Virus record (IMG/VR): IMGVR_UViG_3300038305_000088
Location: 1 to 38,434 of that record
Reading direction: 5' to 3' (one strand)
Origin: a virus
DNA length: 38,434 nucleotides
Part shown: positions 25,261-32,976 of the stretch, in pieces
Layout: each line of letters starts with the position of its first letter
How positions within the stretch are numbered: the first letter of the stretch is position 1
Notes under the pieces: generated by a model
Seen by the model: only the letters and a program-made list of their open reading frames with translations
The model's database searches: none
Told to the model about the DNA's origin: nothing
Translations under genes and position numbers: made by a program

Positions 25261-25578
25261 TTAACCTTTGAGCTTGTCTATCAACTCCTCTATATCGTCA
25301 AACTCATCCGTTGAAATCTCCATATGATTTGCGTCAAACCTAACAACGCAAAACATAGGCCAATTGATATCTTCCCGCATATCAGGGTTTGCGTAGTCAA
25401 TCCAAACCTGTTGCCATTCCTCATTAGGCAAATCTTTAATGATAGAGGGGCAAGTATCGTTGCCATAACTTGCATCATAATATCCAAGATAGCGAACCGC
25501 ATTCAAAACCTTATTGAATGTTTCTAGATTATCATAGTTGCCATGCGGCAATTGTTTAATGTCCATATCAATCCCCAT
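25261..25578 (-). CDS. Hypothetical acidic protein, last gene of accessory module
   Basis: A 105-residue, acidic, Asn/Asp/Tyr-rich soluble protein ending FDDIEELIDKLKG. The start at 25578 forms TAATG with the 20-codon frame upstream; the next ATG (25566) has a GGGGAT site and is a good alternative. The frame is open further upstream, but over the preceding genes. I do not recognise it. It shares the AT-richer composition of its neighbours. Confidence 0.6.
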   Translation of the reverse strand: MGIDMDIKQLPHGNYDNLETFNKVLNAVRYLGYYDASYGNDTCPSIIKDLPNEEWQQVWIDYANPDMREDINWPMFCVVRFDANHMEISTDEFDDIEELIDKLKG

Positions 25579-25640
25579 TAAATCAGCGCCATGATTGCTA
25601 TCATGATTGCAATGCCAAACAAGTTGCATGTTTTTTCCAT
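25578..25640 (-). CDS. Possible 20-residue membrane peptide
   Basis: Linked by TAATG junctions at both ends: it begins on the stop of the DUF7227-like gene and ends on the start of the next gene. The product, MEKTCNLFGIAIMIAIMALI, is almost entirely hydrophobic after residue 7, a single TM segment. It could be a real micro-membrane protein or merely a translational relay. Confidence 0.4.
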   Translation of the reverse strand: MEKTCNLFGIAIMIAIMALI

Positions 25641-26374
25641 TATGCGGCCACCATATCAACAACAAAACCCGATTGATCTTTACGCGCTTTGCCCTTGGCA
25701 TAAAGCGCGACAATTGATTGCAACGGGTCCAAAAAACGTAAATCGGTTTTATCGCCGTCAATTGTTGGCAATCCTAAAAAGCTTTCGGGAATGCTTTCTT
25801 TGTCGCGGAATACTACCGCAATATTCATTCCGCGCTTTAACGCAATAAAGCATTGCTTTTCATATGCCGCGCTTGCTTCACTATAGCTAAACGTCAATTT
25901 ATAATTAGGGATATCAAGCGGACGATTGGCAATCTTTGTATAATCGTAAAACATGATATCGGGAAAAATCTCAAATATGTTTAGGCCGTTATACTTTATC
26001 AATTCCCACCTAACGTCACTTGTGCCGTTTAATCGGATTGCGGGTTTTATACCGCGCTTGTCGCAATATGCCACAAAGCGGATACAATCTTTGACCAATT
26101 GCGCCATAAATCCCAATTGATCTTTGATAAACCATTCCGCTTTGCGGACGCGCCCTTTTTGAACGCTATTCATAGCGCCACGACCGGCGGTATTAAGGCA
26201 ACCGTCAAGGCAACCGGCTGTTTCCGCCATTGGGCATAAATTACGCCCTAATGTTTTGTAGGGCGTCATATACATAATTGCGGTTAAATACCCCGAACCA
26301 TTGCCCTTTACTGTTTTAGCGTCACCGCCTGCGCGGATTAGATTGCCGATAAAGTTATATTTAGCGTTTTCCAT
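25640..26374 (-). CDS. Conserved phage protein, DUF7227-like
   Basis: A 244-residue protein of a family spread among unrelated phages with no known reaction. Visible landmarks: a Cys cluster at about 47-59 (LCPMAETAGCLDGCLNTAGR, spacing CP-x8-C-x3-C including the Pro), RKAEWFIKDQLGFMAQL about 77-93, PAIRLNGTSDVRWE about 111, FYDYTKIANR about 142, and a C-terminal GDKTDLRF...ALYAKGKARKDQSGFVV. The Cys cluster suggests a metal or Fe-S site, but it is not the radical-SAM CxxxCxxC. AGGG precedes the ATG. The family name is from memory of these motifs. Confidence 0.65.
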   Translation of the reverse strand: MENAKYNFIGNLIRAGGDAKTVKGNGSGYLTAIMYMTPYKTLGRNLCPMAETAGCLDGCLNTAGRGAMNSVQKGRVRKAEWFIKDQLGFMAQLVKDCIRFVAYCDKRGIKPAIRLNGTSDVRWELIKYNGLNIFEIFPDIMFYDYTKIANRPLDIPNYKLTFSYSEASAAYEKQCFIALKRGMNIAVVFRDKESIPESFLGLPTIDGDKTDLRFLDPLQSIVALYAKGKARKDQSGFVVDMVAA

Positions 26375-26390
26375 TGTTCTATTCCCTCTT

Positions 26391-26573
26391 TTACTTGCTT
26401 AATTCTTGTTTAAACATTGCCAACAATTCGGCGCGAATTTTATATGCCGTCATCAATTCAACGTCATCAAAATCTGGAACATCAAAGCTTGATAGTTCAA
26501 TATCATTTTTTATGATGTCAATCATGGCGGCGATTTGCTCTTTATTCATCCATACTATTTGTTCTTTTTTCAT
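26391..26573 (-). CDS. Small acidic hypothetical protein (60 aa)
   Basis: A 60-residue helical, acidic protein (MKKEQIVWMNKEQIAAMIDI at the start) with no recognisable motif. AGGAAA lies about nine bases before the ATG and the gene is 16 bases from the next start. Member of the AT-rich accessory cluster; function unknown. Confidence 0.6.
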   Translation of the reverse strand: MKKEQIVWMNKEQIAAMIDIIKNDIELSSFDVPDFDDVELMTAYKIRAELLAMFKQELSK

Positions 26574-26603
26574 CGTTCTGTTTCCTGTTTTGTTTGTTAT
26601 GAT

Positions 26604-26837
26604 TTATTGGCAAGCGGTTTGGAAATAGTAACCAACCCCAAACCAATTGTTGAAAACGCCATATCCGCATGTATCGGTCCAGAATTCCGTTGCCATAAGC
26701 GCAGGCGCATAAAACACAAGCGCGGCAAATAACATCAAGCCAATAATTCCAGCCACGAATTCGCCTGCTATTTTATAGTGGCAATCAATTGCGCCAAGCG
26801 CGGCCAATTGCGGGTAGGTTCTACATTCATTGCACAT
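26604..26837 (-). CDS. Small single-TM protein with N-terminal CxxC
   Basis: A 77-residue protein with CNEC at residues 2-5, a membrane segment at about 28-50 (AGIIGLMLFAALVFYAPALM) and an aromatic C-terminal part with two more cysteines. GAGGAAAAAACA precedes the ATG. It is the first gene after the dyad near 26.9 kb and may be under its control. Function unknown. Confidence 0.6.
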   Translation of the reverse strand: MCNECRTYPQLAALGAIDCHYKIAGEFVAGIIGLMLFAALVFYAPALMATEFWTDTCGYGVFNNWFGVGYYFQTACQ

Positions 26838-26887
26838 TGTTTTTTCCTCATGTTATCGCGGCAACCTCACCGCTTAATATGTTTCTA

Positions 26888-26904
26888 ATATGCTTTGAGC
26901 ATAT
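26888..26904. promoter_or_regulatory. 17-bp perfect dyad, candidate operator
   Basis: ATATGCT-TTG-AGCATAT is a perfect 7-bp inverted repeat with a 3-base spacer, located 51 bases upstream of the 26604-26837 gene. On the leftward strand TTGATG adjoins it, in position for a -35 box, so the dyad would sit in the promoter spacer. Repressor binding is inference. Confidence 0.4.
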
Positions 26905-27005
26905 CATCAAGAAAAAAATGCACGATTTCCAATTATTTTGCAATTAATTCAACGCGGCGAGCGGGCAAGAAAACGCCACCGAAAACGCACAAAACCATGA
27001 CCGAG

Positions 27006-27077
27006 GGAAAAGCTCACCCCACCGTGGAAAAAGCTCACCAGTGGAAAAGCTCACCCCACCGAGGGAAAAGTTCAGCC
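27006..27077. repeat. Direct repeats GGAAAAGCTCACC, cluster A (4 copies)
   Basis: Copies at 27006-27018, 27026-27039 (one extra A), 27043-27055 and a diverged one at 27064-27077. They lie just past the stop of the gpZ-like gene, the last copy overlapping it. Flanks such as CCCACCG also recur. Confidence 0.8.
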
Positions 27078-27809
27078 GCGAATTTTCGCGGTGCGCAGCG
27101 CGCCGACAAAAGATTTGCGGAAAAGGCTGGGGAAAGTTCGCGCGATGCCGCGCTTGGCCGCTGGCAGGGGGTCATAAACGCGGTTGATCTTTGCGCTTGG
27201 TGCCAACGTATAAAGCGCCTTCACCTTTGCATTCTTCTTTTTGCCAGTGCGCTCCATAATCATGCTATTGCCAGTGCGCTTGCTGGTTCCAATAAATGTA
27301 TTCTTGCGGGCTAAAATTTGCTTTGGCTTTGACGCCTTTGTCATCGCACCTTCCATCGAGCCAGACCGCCGCCTGGTCAGCTTCGCACCAGTGACCGGAA
27401 TGGCCAGCTTTGTGCGCCCAGATGTCTTTATCCCACCTTTGACATGCCGCTTCATGAACTGCGTGCCAGCTCTGGTCTTCTTTGTGCCTTGGGGTGCGCC
27501 AGCAAACCCACTTGCCGTTGTCCCGGTCGGCACTGGGTCATCAACAGGCTGAATGGACGCCACAGCAATCCCTGTGCGCTTGGCAAACGATGCGTTGGCG
27601 CCGTACACCCGGTGAACAGCCATGATGAAAGATAAGTTTCGCGCCTCAAATGTGCGCATGTATTCGCGGGTGATGTCCTCGTTCCGTACCTTCACCGCTG
27701 TTTGAGTGACTGCCCTGGCAACCGCAAAGGGGATCTGACGCCGCGCCAGGTTGTCCAGCTTTTTGCGCATCTGATCTGTGTCGGCCTTAATTGAGAAGCG
27801 AATAGACAT
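27072..27809 (-). CDS. Minor tail protein Z-like (misplaced tail-completion gene)
   Basis: A 245-residue, very basic protein, MSIRFSIKADTDQMRKKLDN, with QIPFAVARAVTQTAVKVRNE at about residues 25-44, the opening of the gpZ-type minor tail family, and a long Lys/Arg-rich remainder (KKTRAGTQFMKRHVKGG). The ATG at 27809 has AGGGGG upstream; a GTG at 27836 would start inside a flanking repeat. Such a gene is expected near head closure, not between replication and packaging genes. It is flanked on both sides by the same 13-bp repeat, as if inserted. Confidence 0.65.
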   Translation of the reverse strand: MSIRFSIKADTDQMRKKLDNLARRQIPFAVARAVTQTAVKVRNEDITREYMRTFEARNLSFIMAVHRVYGANASFAKRTGIAVASIQPVDDPVPTGTTASGFAGAPQGTKKTRAGTQFMKRHVKGGIKTSGRTKLAIPVTGAKLTRRRSGSMEGAMTKASKPKQILARKNTFIGTSKRTGNSMIMERTGKKKNAKVKALYTLAPSAKINRVYDPLPAAKRGIARTFPSLFRKSFVGALRTAKIRG

Positions 27810-27820
27810 TGGGCCCCCTG

Positions 27821-27858
27821 CGATGGAAAAGCTCACCTACGATGGAAAAGCTCACCCA
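27821..27858. repeat. Direct repeats GGAAAAGCTCACC, cluster B (two 19-bp tandem units)
   Basis: Two head-to-tail 19-bp units, CGATGGAAAAGCTCACC(T/C)A, at 27821-27839 and 27840-27858, one mismatch. They form the leader of the gpZ-like gene, whose other end carries cluster A with the same core. Confidence 0.85.
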
Positions 27859-27870
27859 TATCATACACGA

Positions 27871-28056
27871 TCAGTGAATAGATTGCGAGGTGCTTGCGGA
27901 TTCCTGTATCATCTGCACTACGCAAAGCATCGCCACCATGATCTGAGCGGCGTTGTAACCCTGATCATGACATTCATCCATAAAGTCGAAAACGGCATCA
28001 ATTATCTCGGAGTCAATCTCCATGCCTCTGGATATAACAAACACTTCACTTGACAT
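27871..28056 (-). CDS. Small acidic hypothetical protein (61 aa)
   Basis: A 61-residue protein with an acidic first half (MEIDSEIIDAVFDFMDECHD) and an amphipathic or hydrophobic helix (AAQIMVAMLCVVQMIQE). GGAGG lies seven bases before the ATG. It stands alone between the early-operon terminator and the repeat-flanked gene. No known family recognised. Confidence 0.7.
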   Translation of the reverse strand: MSSEVFVISRGMEIDSEIIDAVFDFMDECHDQGYNAAQIMVAMLCVVQMIQESASTSQSIH

Positions 28057-28097
28057 ATCGTAACCTCCCTACTTGGGCGACCTTACGACCAAACAAA

Positions 28098-28128
28098 GCA
28101 AAAAAGAACCCCCGCCAAAAAGCAGGGG
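28098..28128 (-). terminator. Terminator of the early replication operon
   Basis: On the leftward strand a 7-bp GC stem with one mismatch (CCCCTGC / GCGGGGG) is followed by TTCTTTTTT. It lies about 70 bases beyond the stop of the DUF6378-like gene. Confidence 0.7.
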
Positions 28129-28199
28129 CCCAGGTGAACAAGAAAGCATGTCTGGGAGGATCATACTCCGACCCACTTACCACATATTGGCCACAAAGT

Positions 28200-28472
28200 C
28201 TACTCGCCTGAATCGCACTCGGCGCCGAGGGCCATGTAGCCAGCGCAATCCACTGATGAATCTCTGTGGCTACCGTTGCGTAACCTGGCTATTTTTAGCA
28301 TGGCCATCATGTGACAAACGTCGGATGCACTAATTGGGTAATTTAGGTACGCCTGCCACATTGCAGCAGTACAACCGAAGTTCTCACTTGGCTCACCGTA
28401 GTGCCTCGCCCGTTCCCCGTTGATAAGTTGCGATGCTTCTTTCAACACTTGCGTTCTTACGTTGTCTGTCAT
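28200..28472 (-). CDS. DUF6378-like phage protein
   Basis: A 90-residue protein with the family pattern: VLKEASQLINGERARHYGEP, NFGCTAAMWQAYL, SASDVCHMMAMLKIARLRNG and DSSVDCAGYMALG. The function of the family is not established; the pattern of conserved acidic and His residues resembles small nucleotide-pool (MazG-like) helical proteins, which is speculation. Start at 28472 with GGAGAG upstream, one base after the preceding stop. Last gene before the operon terminator. Confidence 0.8.
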   Translation of the reverse strand: MTDNVRTQVLKEASQLINGERARHYGEPSENFGCTAAMWQAYLNYPISASDVCHMMAMLKIARLRNGSHRDSSVDCAGYMALGAECDSGE

Positions 28473-28473
28473 T

Positions 28474-29046
28474 TCACTCTCCATCTGGTTCAAAGTTAAT
28501 CTCGTCATCGTACATTCTGACCGCTGTGATCTTAGCTTTCGGGAACTCGTTCACCACAGGGGCCACCAGATCGTCTGTAAGCGCGTTTAAGACGGCACAA
28601 ACGTCTGATAGGTGGTACACAGCCCAATTTGGGTTTGCGCGTCTGACGGCGCTTATATCGCCGCTGGCGAGGAAGCAATATATCTTGCCACCCCACTCGC
28701 AGATATGCCCGTCAACTTTCGGCGGCTCATGGCCATCCTGCCTTGCCTTCACGTTCATCACCTTGAGCGCCTTTATCAGGCTTGTGGCCAGCTCTGCACA
28801 TAACGTGTAATCGTCGGCAACCATCGCGGCGTCCAGATCACCACGCAGCTCGCGGTATCTCAGCGCGTAGGCTGGCGGCACGCAATTGACCAGCGTATCC
28901 CCCCACACCTTGCTGGCCGCTGCTGACGCGAAGACAAACGGCTCAACCGCTGCTGCGACCTTGTAGTGGATCGGCTTGTCATAGTCAGTATGCTTACTGT
29001 CAAACGTGCCACGATTAGCCATCGCCTTGGCTGTCTTTTTAGCCAT
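28474..29046 (-). CDS. Hypothetical early phage protein (190 aa)
   Basis: A 190-residue soluble protein, basic at the start (MAKKTAKAMANRGTFDSKHT), then mixed. Landmarks are VDGHICEWGGKIYCFLASGD and an acidic end INFEPDGE. GGGAG precedes the ATG, which overlaps the preceding small gene by eight bases. I do not recognise a family. Its place between primase-helicase and DUF6378 suggests a DNA-metabolism accessory. Confidence 0.7.
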   Translation of the reverse strand: MAKKTAKAMANRGTFDSKHTDYDKPIHYKVAAAVEPFVFASAAASKVWGDTLVNCVPPAYALRYRELRGDLDAAMVADDYTLCAELATSLIKALKVMNVKARQDGHEPPKVDGHICEWGGKIYCFLASGDISAVRRANPNWAVYHLSDVCAVLNALTDDLVAPVVNEFPKAKITAVRMYDDEINFEPDGE

Positions 29047-29215
29047 TAATTTTCTCCCGACATACTAATACGATTGCCTTATAGGCAAATCGTATTCTTC
29101 GTAGGTCATGTCCAATCATACGATTTTGACTACGATTAGCTACGAAAAATACGAAAAACGTGTTTATACTGTGCAAAATCAATAACATGAAAATCGTAGC
29201 AAAATCGTACATCAT
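29039..29215 (-). CDS. Possible 58-residue membrane protein
   Basis: Starts on the primase-helicase stop (ATGA) and overlaps the next gene by eight bases. The N-terminal part is strongly hydrophobic (MMYDFATIFMLLILHSINTF), the rest basic. Much of the DNA is occupied by a dense TACGA cluster, so the frame could be incidental to a regulatory element. The tight overlaps favour a real gene. Confidence 0.5.
   Translation of the reverse strand: MMYDFATIFMLLILHSINTFFVFFVANRSQNRMIGHDLRRIRFAYKAIVLVCREKING
29067..29209. promoter_or_regulatory. Cluster of nine TACGA/TCGTA elements with a 30-bp dyad
   Basis: The pentamer occurs in one orientation or the other at 29069, 29090, 29099, 29119, 29131, 29141, 29150, 29194 and 29205; well under one would be expected by chance. 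The first two form an imperfect inverted repeat (29067-29096; arms AATACGATTGCC and GGCAAATCGTATT). This looks like a protein-binding array or an origin-like element beside the primase-helicase gene. Confidence 0.55.
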
Positions 29216-31440
29216 GTGACCCTGCCTTCCTTCGCAGAAATCCATATTTTGCCCTCATTTTGCACCATATAGCCGCTTGCGATTAGCCCTTTGATGGCCG
29301 CTGTATAGGCTCCAGATGGATTGGCGGAGGTCATTTTGCCCCTCGCAAACTCCCTCAAACTCTCTTCGTCGATGCACCAGAAACGCCCACTTTCGGGCCA
29401 GCCTGGTCCCGCTGGGTTCTCTCCGCCGATGCCTTCGCCGCGCAATTGTTTGAAGGCTGACACGACAACCTTCTGGTTTGCCCCCGATGGCCGCTTTTGG
29501 TTCATGTCTGCCACATCGTCTGGGTCGGCTTGCTGAATGGTACAGGTTGTGACGGCATCGCCATCCTCATCTTTGCCCAGTTCATGCACCTTTAGTGTGA
29601 ACACAAATGGCTCCTGCGGCTCCAGATCACGCTGTTTGGTTGCGGTGGCTGTGCGCAGCTTATCTTCAACCTCCAGCTCAATCTCGGTATCTGTGGCGGC
29701 TCTGAGCGAGCTGTGTCCACGCGCCCCTTTGGCTGTATCTTTGCCGCTGTGATGCACGATCATGATATGTGCGCCTGTGACCTCGCGCAGGGCGTCAGCG
29801 TTGGCAATAAACGATGTCATATCTGTCGGCCCGTTTTCATCGCCGCCAGCCATTGCGCGGGATAGCGTGTCGATCACGATCATTGCGAGTGGTTCACCCT
29901 TGTCAGCTTCAATCTGCTTGCACAGTTCGATCAGGCTGGCCAGGTCGGCCTCTGGTCGCAGCAGATCAACGGGCGATGGCCTGACAGCCAGCGGAGCGTC
30001 AAAGATGCCATATTGTTTGCGCAGCGCCACGCAGCGTGATTGGAATGCGTTGCCGCCCTCGGTGGCCAGATATAGCACTGGTCCGCCTTTGACTTTGCTG
30101 CCCTGCCACTCAACGCTGGCTGAGACGCAAAGCGCCATGTCAAGACAAAAGAAGCTCTTGCCGACGTTTGATGGCCCATAGACCACTGACATTTGACCTC
30201 GGCCCAGCCAGCCCTTGATTAGGTAAGATGATGTCAGCACGGGTTCAGCGTCTTTCAGCCAGAAGATCGGCTTTTGTTCGGCGTTGGGTATGATGATTGT
30301 AGCTTTAGGCTGCACTGGCTGCGGCTCTGGGTCTGGAATGGTATCAAAGTCGGCATATGGATCAGTGGCCGCTTTGACGATCTCTTCGCGCTGCTTTGCT
30401 GGCGTTGGCCGGATTTCCTTACCATATTCGCGCACGGCGTCTGACATCCTGCCGCCATGCTCGAAGTGCGCCCAGATGTCAAAGGCGTCACCATAGCAGA
30501 ACTCACCGCTAGCCTGACCGATGCCGGATGCTCTGTCAGAGCCGGAGAGGCTCACCCAGTGCGTTCCAAAGTCCTTCGTGGCAAACGACCCGCTTGACTG
30601 CATTGGACTGCGGTAGCTGTCTGAGCGACCTTTGCGCTCGTATCCGTATTTGAGCATGATGTCTGAGATTGTGTGACGTTGGTTGAACACGTCAATTGGG
30701 TCATCATCGTCGTATTTGCTGCGCTTTTGCTCACGTTCCTGTGCGCGCAATGCTCGCTCGGCAGCGGCCCGTTCCTCTGCGATGGCTTCATTCTTGCGGC
30801 GAAACTCTAGGTTTGCCCATATCGTGCTTTCTGCTGGGATAAGCAGGCCACCACCTCTGTGGCGCACACCGTGGTAAAAGCTCGGCTCGCCCTGCGAGTT
30901 CCTGCGCGCTGTCGGTACGTTTGGAAGGTAGATCGGCTGACCCGTGCGTGAGAGGGCAGCGTCGCATGTTATATTTTCCTGCTGCATCAGGTCAAAGAGT
31001 GCGAGCTGTGCGTCCGCGTAGTCTTCACCGCTGATTGGTAGGGCCAGGGGAATTAGCACGCGCCACTTTCGGTTGTCTTCGCTGGCTCCAGATGACGAAT
31101 AGATAAGTGCGGATGCGTCACCTGTCACTTTGGAAACGGCTGTGCGCAGCTCTGTCAGCGACGGATCACCCTCGTCCACATCTAACGCCAATAGCCAATA
31201 TTCTCCATGTTCGCGCTGCGTTGCGTGGTTCCGACCATCGTAATCACGATAGGTTGATGGGATGATGAATGAGGCGTCGGCTTTTTCTTTCGACTGCGGC
31301 TCGTTCACCATCTCGGCTATTTCAGACAAGGTGATGCCGTCATATTCTAAGTATTTGTCGCCAATCTTTGTATCGTGCGCACCATGCGCTAACAGGAGCT
31401 GCTTCTTGCCAACTTCGCTGGTTTTTGTTAGTCTGTTCAT
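29212..31440 (-). CDS. Primase-helicase (prim-pol-like N-terminus, RepA/AAA_25 helicase)
   Basis: A 742-residue replication protein. Residues about 80-190 resemble an archaeo-eukaryotic type primase (LLALDVDEGD with Asp87/Asp89, then SSSGASEDNRKWRVLIPL). A linker rich in Glu/Arg (210-250) and a middle domain (250-340) lead to a RecA-like helicase: Walker A VVYGPSNVGKS at 419-429, Walker B AMIVIDTLSRAM, then IMIVHHSGKDTAKGARGHSS. The C-terminus is a winged-helix-like region. It would prime and unwind DNA for a host polymerase, as no phage polymerase is present. AAAGGG precedes the ATG. Confidence 0.85.
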   Translation of the reverse strand: MNRLTKTSEVGKKQLLLAHGAHDTKIGDKYLEYDGITLSEIAEMVNEPQSKEKADASFIIPSTYRDYDGRNHATQREHGEYWLLALDVDEGDPSLTELRTAVSKVTGDASALIYSSSGASEDNRKWRVLIPLALPISGEDYADAQLALFDLMQQENITCDAALSRTGQPIYLPNVPTARRNSQGEPSFYHGVRHRGGGLLIPAESTIWANLEFRRKNEAIAEERAAAERALRAQEREQKRSKYDDDDPIDVFNQRHTISDIMLKYGYERKGRSDSYRSPMQSSGSFATKDFGTHWVSLSGSDRASGIGQASGEFCYGDAFDIWAHFEHGGRMSDAVREYGKEIRPTPAKQREEIVKAATDPYADFDTIPDPEPQPVQPKATIIIPNAEQKPIFWLKDAEPVLTSSYLIKGWLGRGQMSVVYGPSNVGKSFFCLDMALCVSASVEWQGSKVKGGPVLYLATEGGNAFQSRCVALRKQYGIFDAPLAVRPSPVDLLRPEADLASLIELCKQIEADKGEPLAMIVIDTLSRAMAGGDENGPTDMTSFIANADALREVTGAHIMIVHHSGKDTAKGARGHSSLRAATDTEIELEVEDKLRTATATKQRDLEPQEPFVFTLKVHELGKDEDGDAVTTCTIQQADPDDVADMNQKRPSGANQKVVVSAFKQLRGEGIGGENPAGPGWPESGRFWCIDEESLREFARGKMTSANPSGAYTAAIKGLIASGYMVQNEGKIWISAKEGRVT

Positions 31441-31482
31441 GTTCGGACCCTTTCACCAATCACGGTCTGTTTTCTCCCAATG

Positions 31483-31514
31483 AACCCCTGCCAGCGTCCC
31501 AACTGGCAGGGGTT
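31483..31514. terminator. 12-bp perfect hairpin between SSB and primase genes
   Basis: AACCCCTGCCAG and CTGGCAGGGGTT form a perfect 12-bp stem around an 8-base loop, 9 bases after the SSB stop. Leftward it is followed by TTCATT, a poor U-run; rightward by TTTTATTAT. It may attenuate leftward transcription into primase, or stop stray rightward transcripts. Confidence 0.65.
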
Positions 31515-31523
31515 TTATTATAA

Positions 31524-32162
31524 TCAGAACGGGATTTCGTCGTCCAGCTCTGGGGCGGCTGGAATCGCCTGCTGTGCTGGCGCAGTGGCCGGACCAAAGT
31601 CATCCAGAGATGCGTCAACGCCGCCTTGCATAGTTGTTGTTACTTCATCAAAGTCATCTAAGCCACCGCCACCGTAGACTGCGTGACTTACCTGCACTGT
31701 GTCAATGAGCAAAGAAATGCCACCGTTGCCGTCTGGGTCTGTCACTGGGTACGCAGTTACCTTGATGCTGCCCTTTGATCCGCTCCAGATTGCGGTGTCA
31801 GCCAGCGGGTTTTTTGCCCCGTCGATCACGCGAGGCTTTTCGTTAAGTGCGCCTTGGCTGTTGGTGCCGTTGCGCTTGGCGCGAAACTCATAGTTGCCGC
31901 TGTCAAGTTTTTTCATGCCAAAGACCTTGGTGAAGGCTTCCTTGCGACCGCAGCTTTCATAGTGCGCCTTCAGGTCAGCGTGCAGCGCCTTTGCAGCATC
32001 GGCGCTCATCTCCCAGGCTATTGAGTAAGCCGCGCCGGAAGCGCCTGGTGCGCACTCCTCTGACTTTTTCTGAGAGGTGTTGAAGCGATAGGTTGTATTT
32101 AGGCGAGGGTATTTATATTCCACGTCGCGGATCATTACTGGTTTGAAGTCTGTATTAGCCAT
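31524..32162 (-). CDS. ssDNA-binding protein (DUF2815-like, acidic C-terminal tail)
   Basis: A 212-residue protein, MANTDFKPVMIRDVEYKYPR, with an OB-fold-type beta region, a Gly-rich middle (AVYGGGGLDDFDEV) and a C-terminal acidic peptide ELDDEIPF, the typical interaction tail of phage SSBs. The start at 32162 has AGGAG upstream; longer in-frame starts overlap the exonuclease gene antiparallel to no evidence. It follows the RecE-like exonuclease, forming a recombination/replication pair. Confidence 0.8.
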   Translation of the reverse strand: MANTDFKPVMIRDVEYKYPRLNTTYRFNTSQKKSEECAPGASGAAYSIAWEMSADAAKALHADLKAHYESCGRKEAFTKVFGMKKLDSGNYEFRAKRNGTNSQGALNEKPRVIDGAKNPLADTAIWSGSKGSIKVTAYPVTDPDGNGGISLLIDTVQVSHAVYGGGGLDDFDEVTTTMQGGVDASLDDFGPATAPAQQAIPAAPELDDEIPF

Positions 32163-32181
32163 GTGTTTTCTCCTAGCTATT

Positions 32182-32976
32182 TTAAAAGTCGGCTGCGTCG
32201 TTCTGCAACCATCGAGGTAGTACAACCACATTGGTTGTTGCGGACCAACCAGTATCCCACTTCTGGGTCTCGTTGGCTTGTGCGATCTGGCGCAGGGTTT
32301 CGTGCATCTTTTGCTTACCCCAAGCCAAATATTCTGGTGAAAGTATGTTTGTTGATACGGCATATGGAGCCGCCTTTTCCACATTTACGAAGACGAATTG
32401 GTCGGCCTTATGGCCAGCGCAATCCATAACATGAAGGTAGAAGGCGGCTTGGATGGCGTAGTTATATGTCACCATATCCTTCGCCACGCCGCGCGGGCTG
32501 GCGTCTTGGCATGTCTTTATGTCATACAGCACACCTTTTGCATCCCATAGGCTATCTGGGCGGCATTTAATCTTTAGCCCAGTTTCAGGGTCCGTGGCAA
32601 AGAAGCTGGCTTCATTGACCGTTGTTGGCCCAGCCATACGTTGCCCCGCTGGATGGAACAGCACGCTATCGGCAATATTCCGCGCAAGGTCATAGTCGGC
32701 GGTGGTCAACAGCGTTTGATCGTTTGCCTGCGCTTCATCATAAGCCTCCGTCCAAGCCTTGCCTCGGCGGGTCTCTGGCCCACGAATGACCAAGTTCTTT
32801 TCGCTTTCCAGGCACATCGAGTGAACGGCGGTTCCGACATCGAACACAGTGCTGGATTTGTAGACCTTGGCCTTCCAATGAGCCAACGACTTGCCGTAGA
32901 CCATTTTCACGTCAGATGAGCTAATCGCGTCAGTGGCGTGATATTGAGCATTGGTTAGCTGGTCAGCGGGGATCAT
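32182..32976 (-). CDS. RecE-like PD-(D/E)XK exonuclease
   Basis: A 264-residue nuclease of the exodeoxyribonuclease VIII type. The active-site core is KCRPDSLWDAKGVLYDIKTC (about 137-156) with the D...DxK pattern. Upstream is the family opening SSSDVKMVYGKSLAHWKAK and DVGTAVHSMCLE; downstream MVTYNYAIQAAFYLHVMD. GGAGAT lies upstream of the ATG, which overlaps the preceding gene by 14 bases. No RecT-like annealase is visible, so the SSB may be its partner. Confidence 0.85.
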   Translation of the reverse strand: MIPADQLTNAQYHATDAISSSDVKMVYGKSLAHWKAKVYKSSTVFDVGTAVHSMCLESEKNLVIRGPETRRGKAWTEAYDEAQANDQTLLTTADYDLARNIADSVLFHPAGQRMAGPTTVNEASFFATDPETGLKIKCRPDSLWDAKGVLYDIKTCQDASPRGVAKDMVTYNYAIQAAFYLHVMDCAGHKADQFVFVNVEKAAPYAVSTNILSPEYLAWGKQKMHETLRQIAQANETQKWDTGWSATTNVVVLPRWLQNDAADF

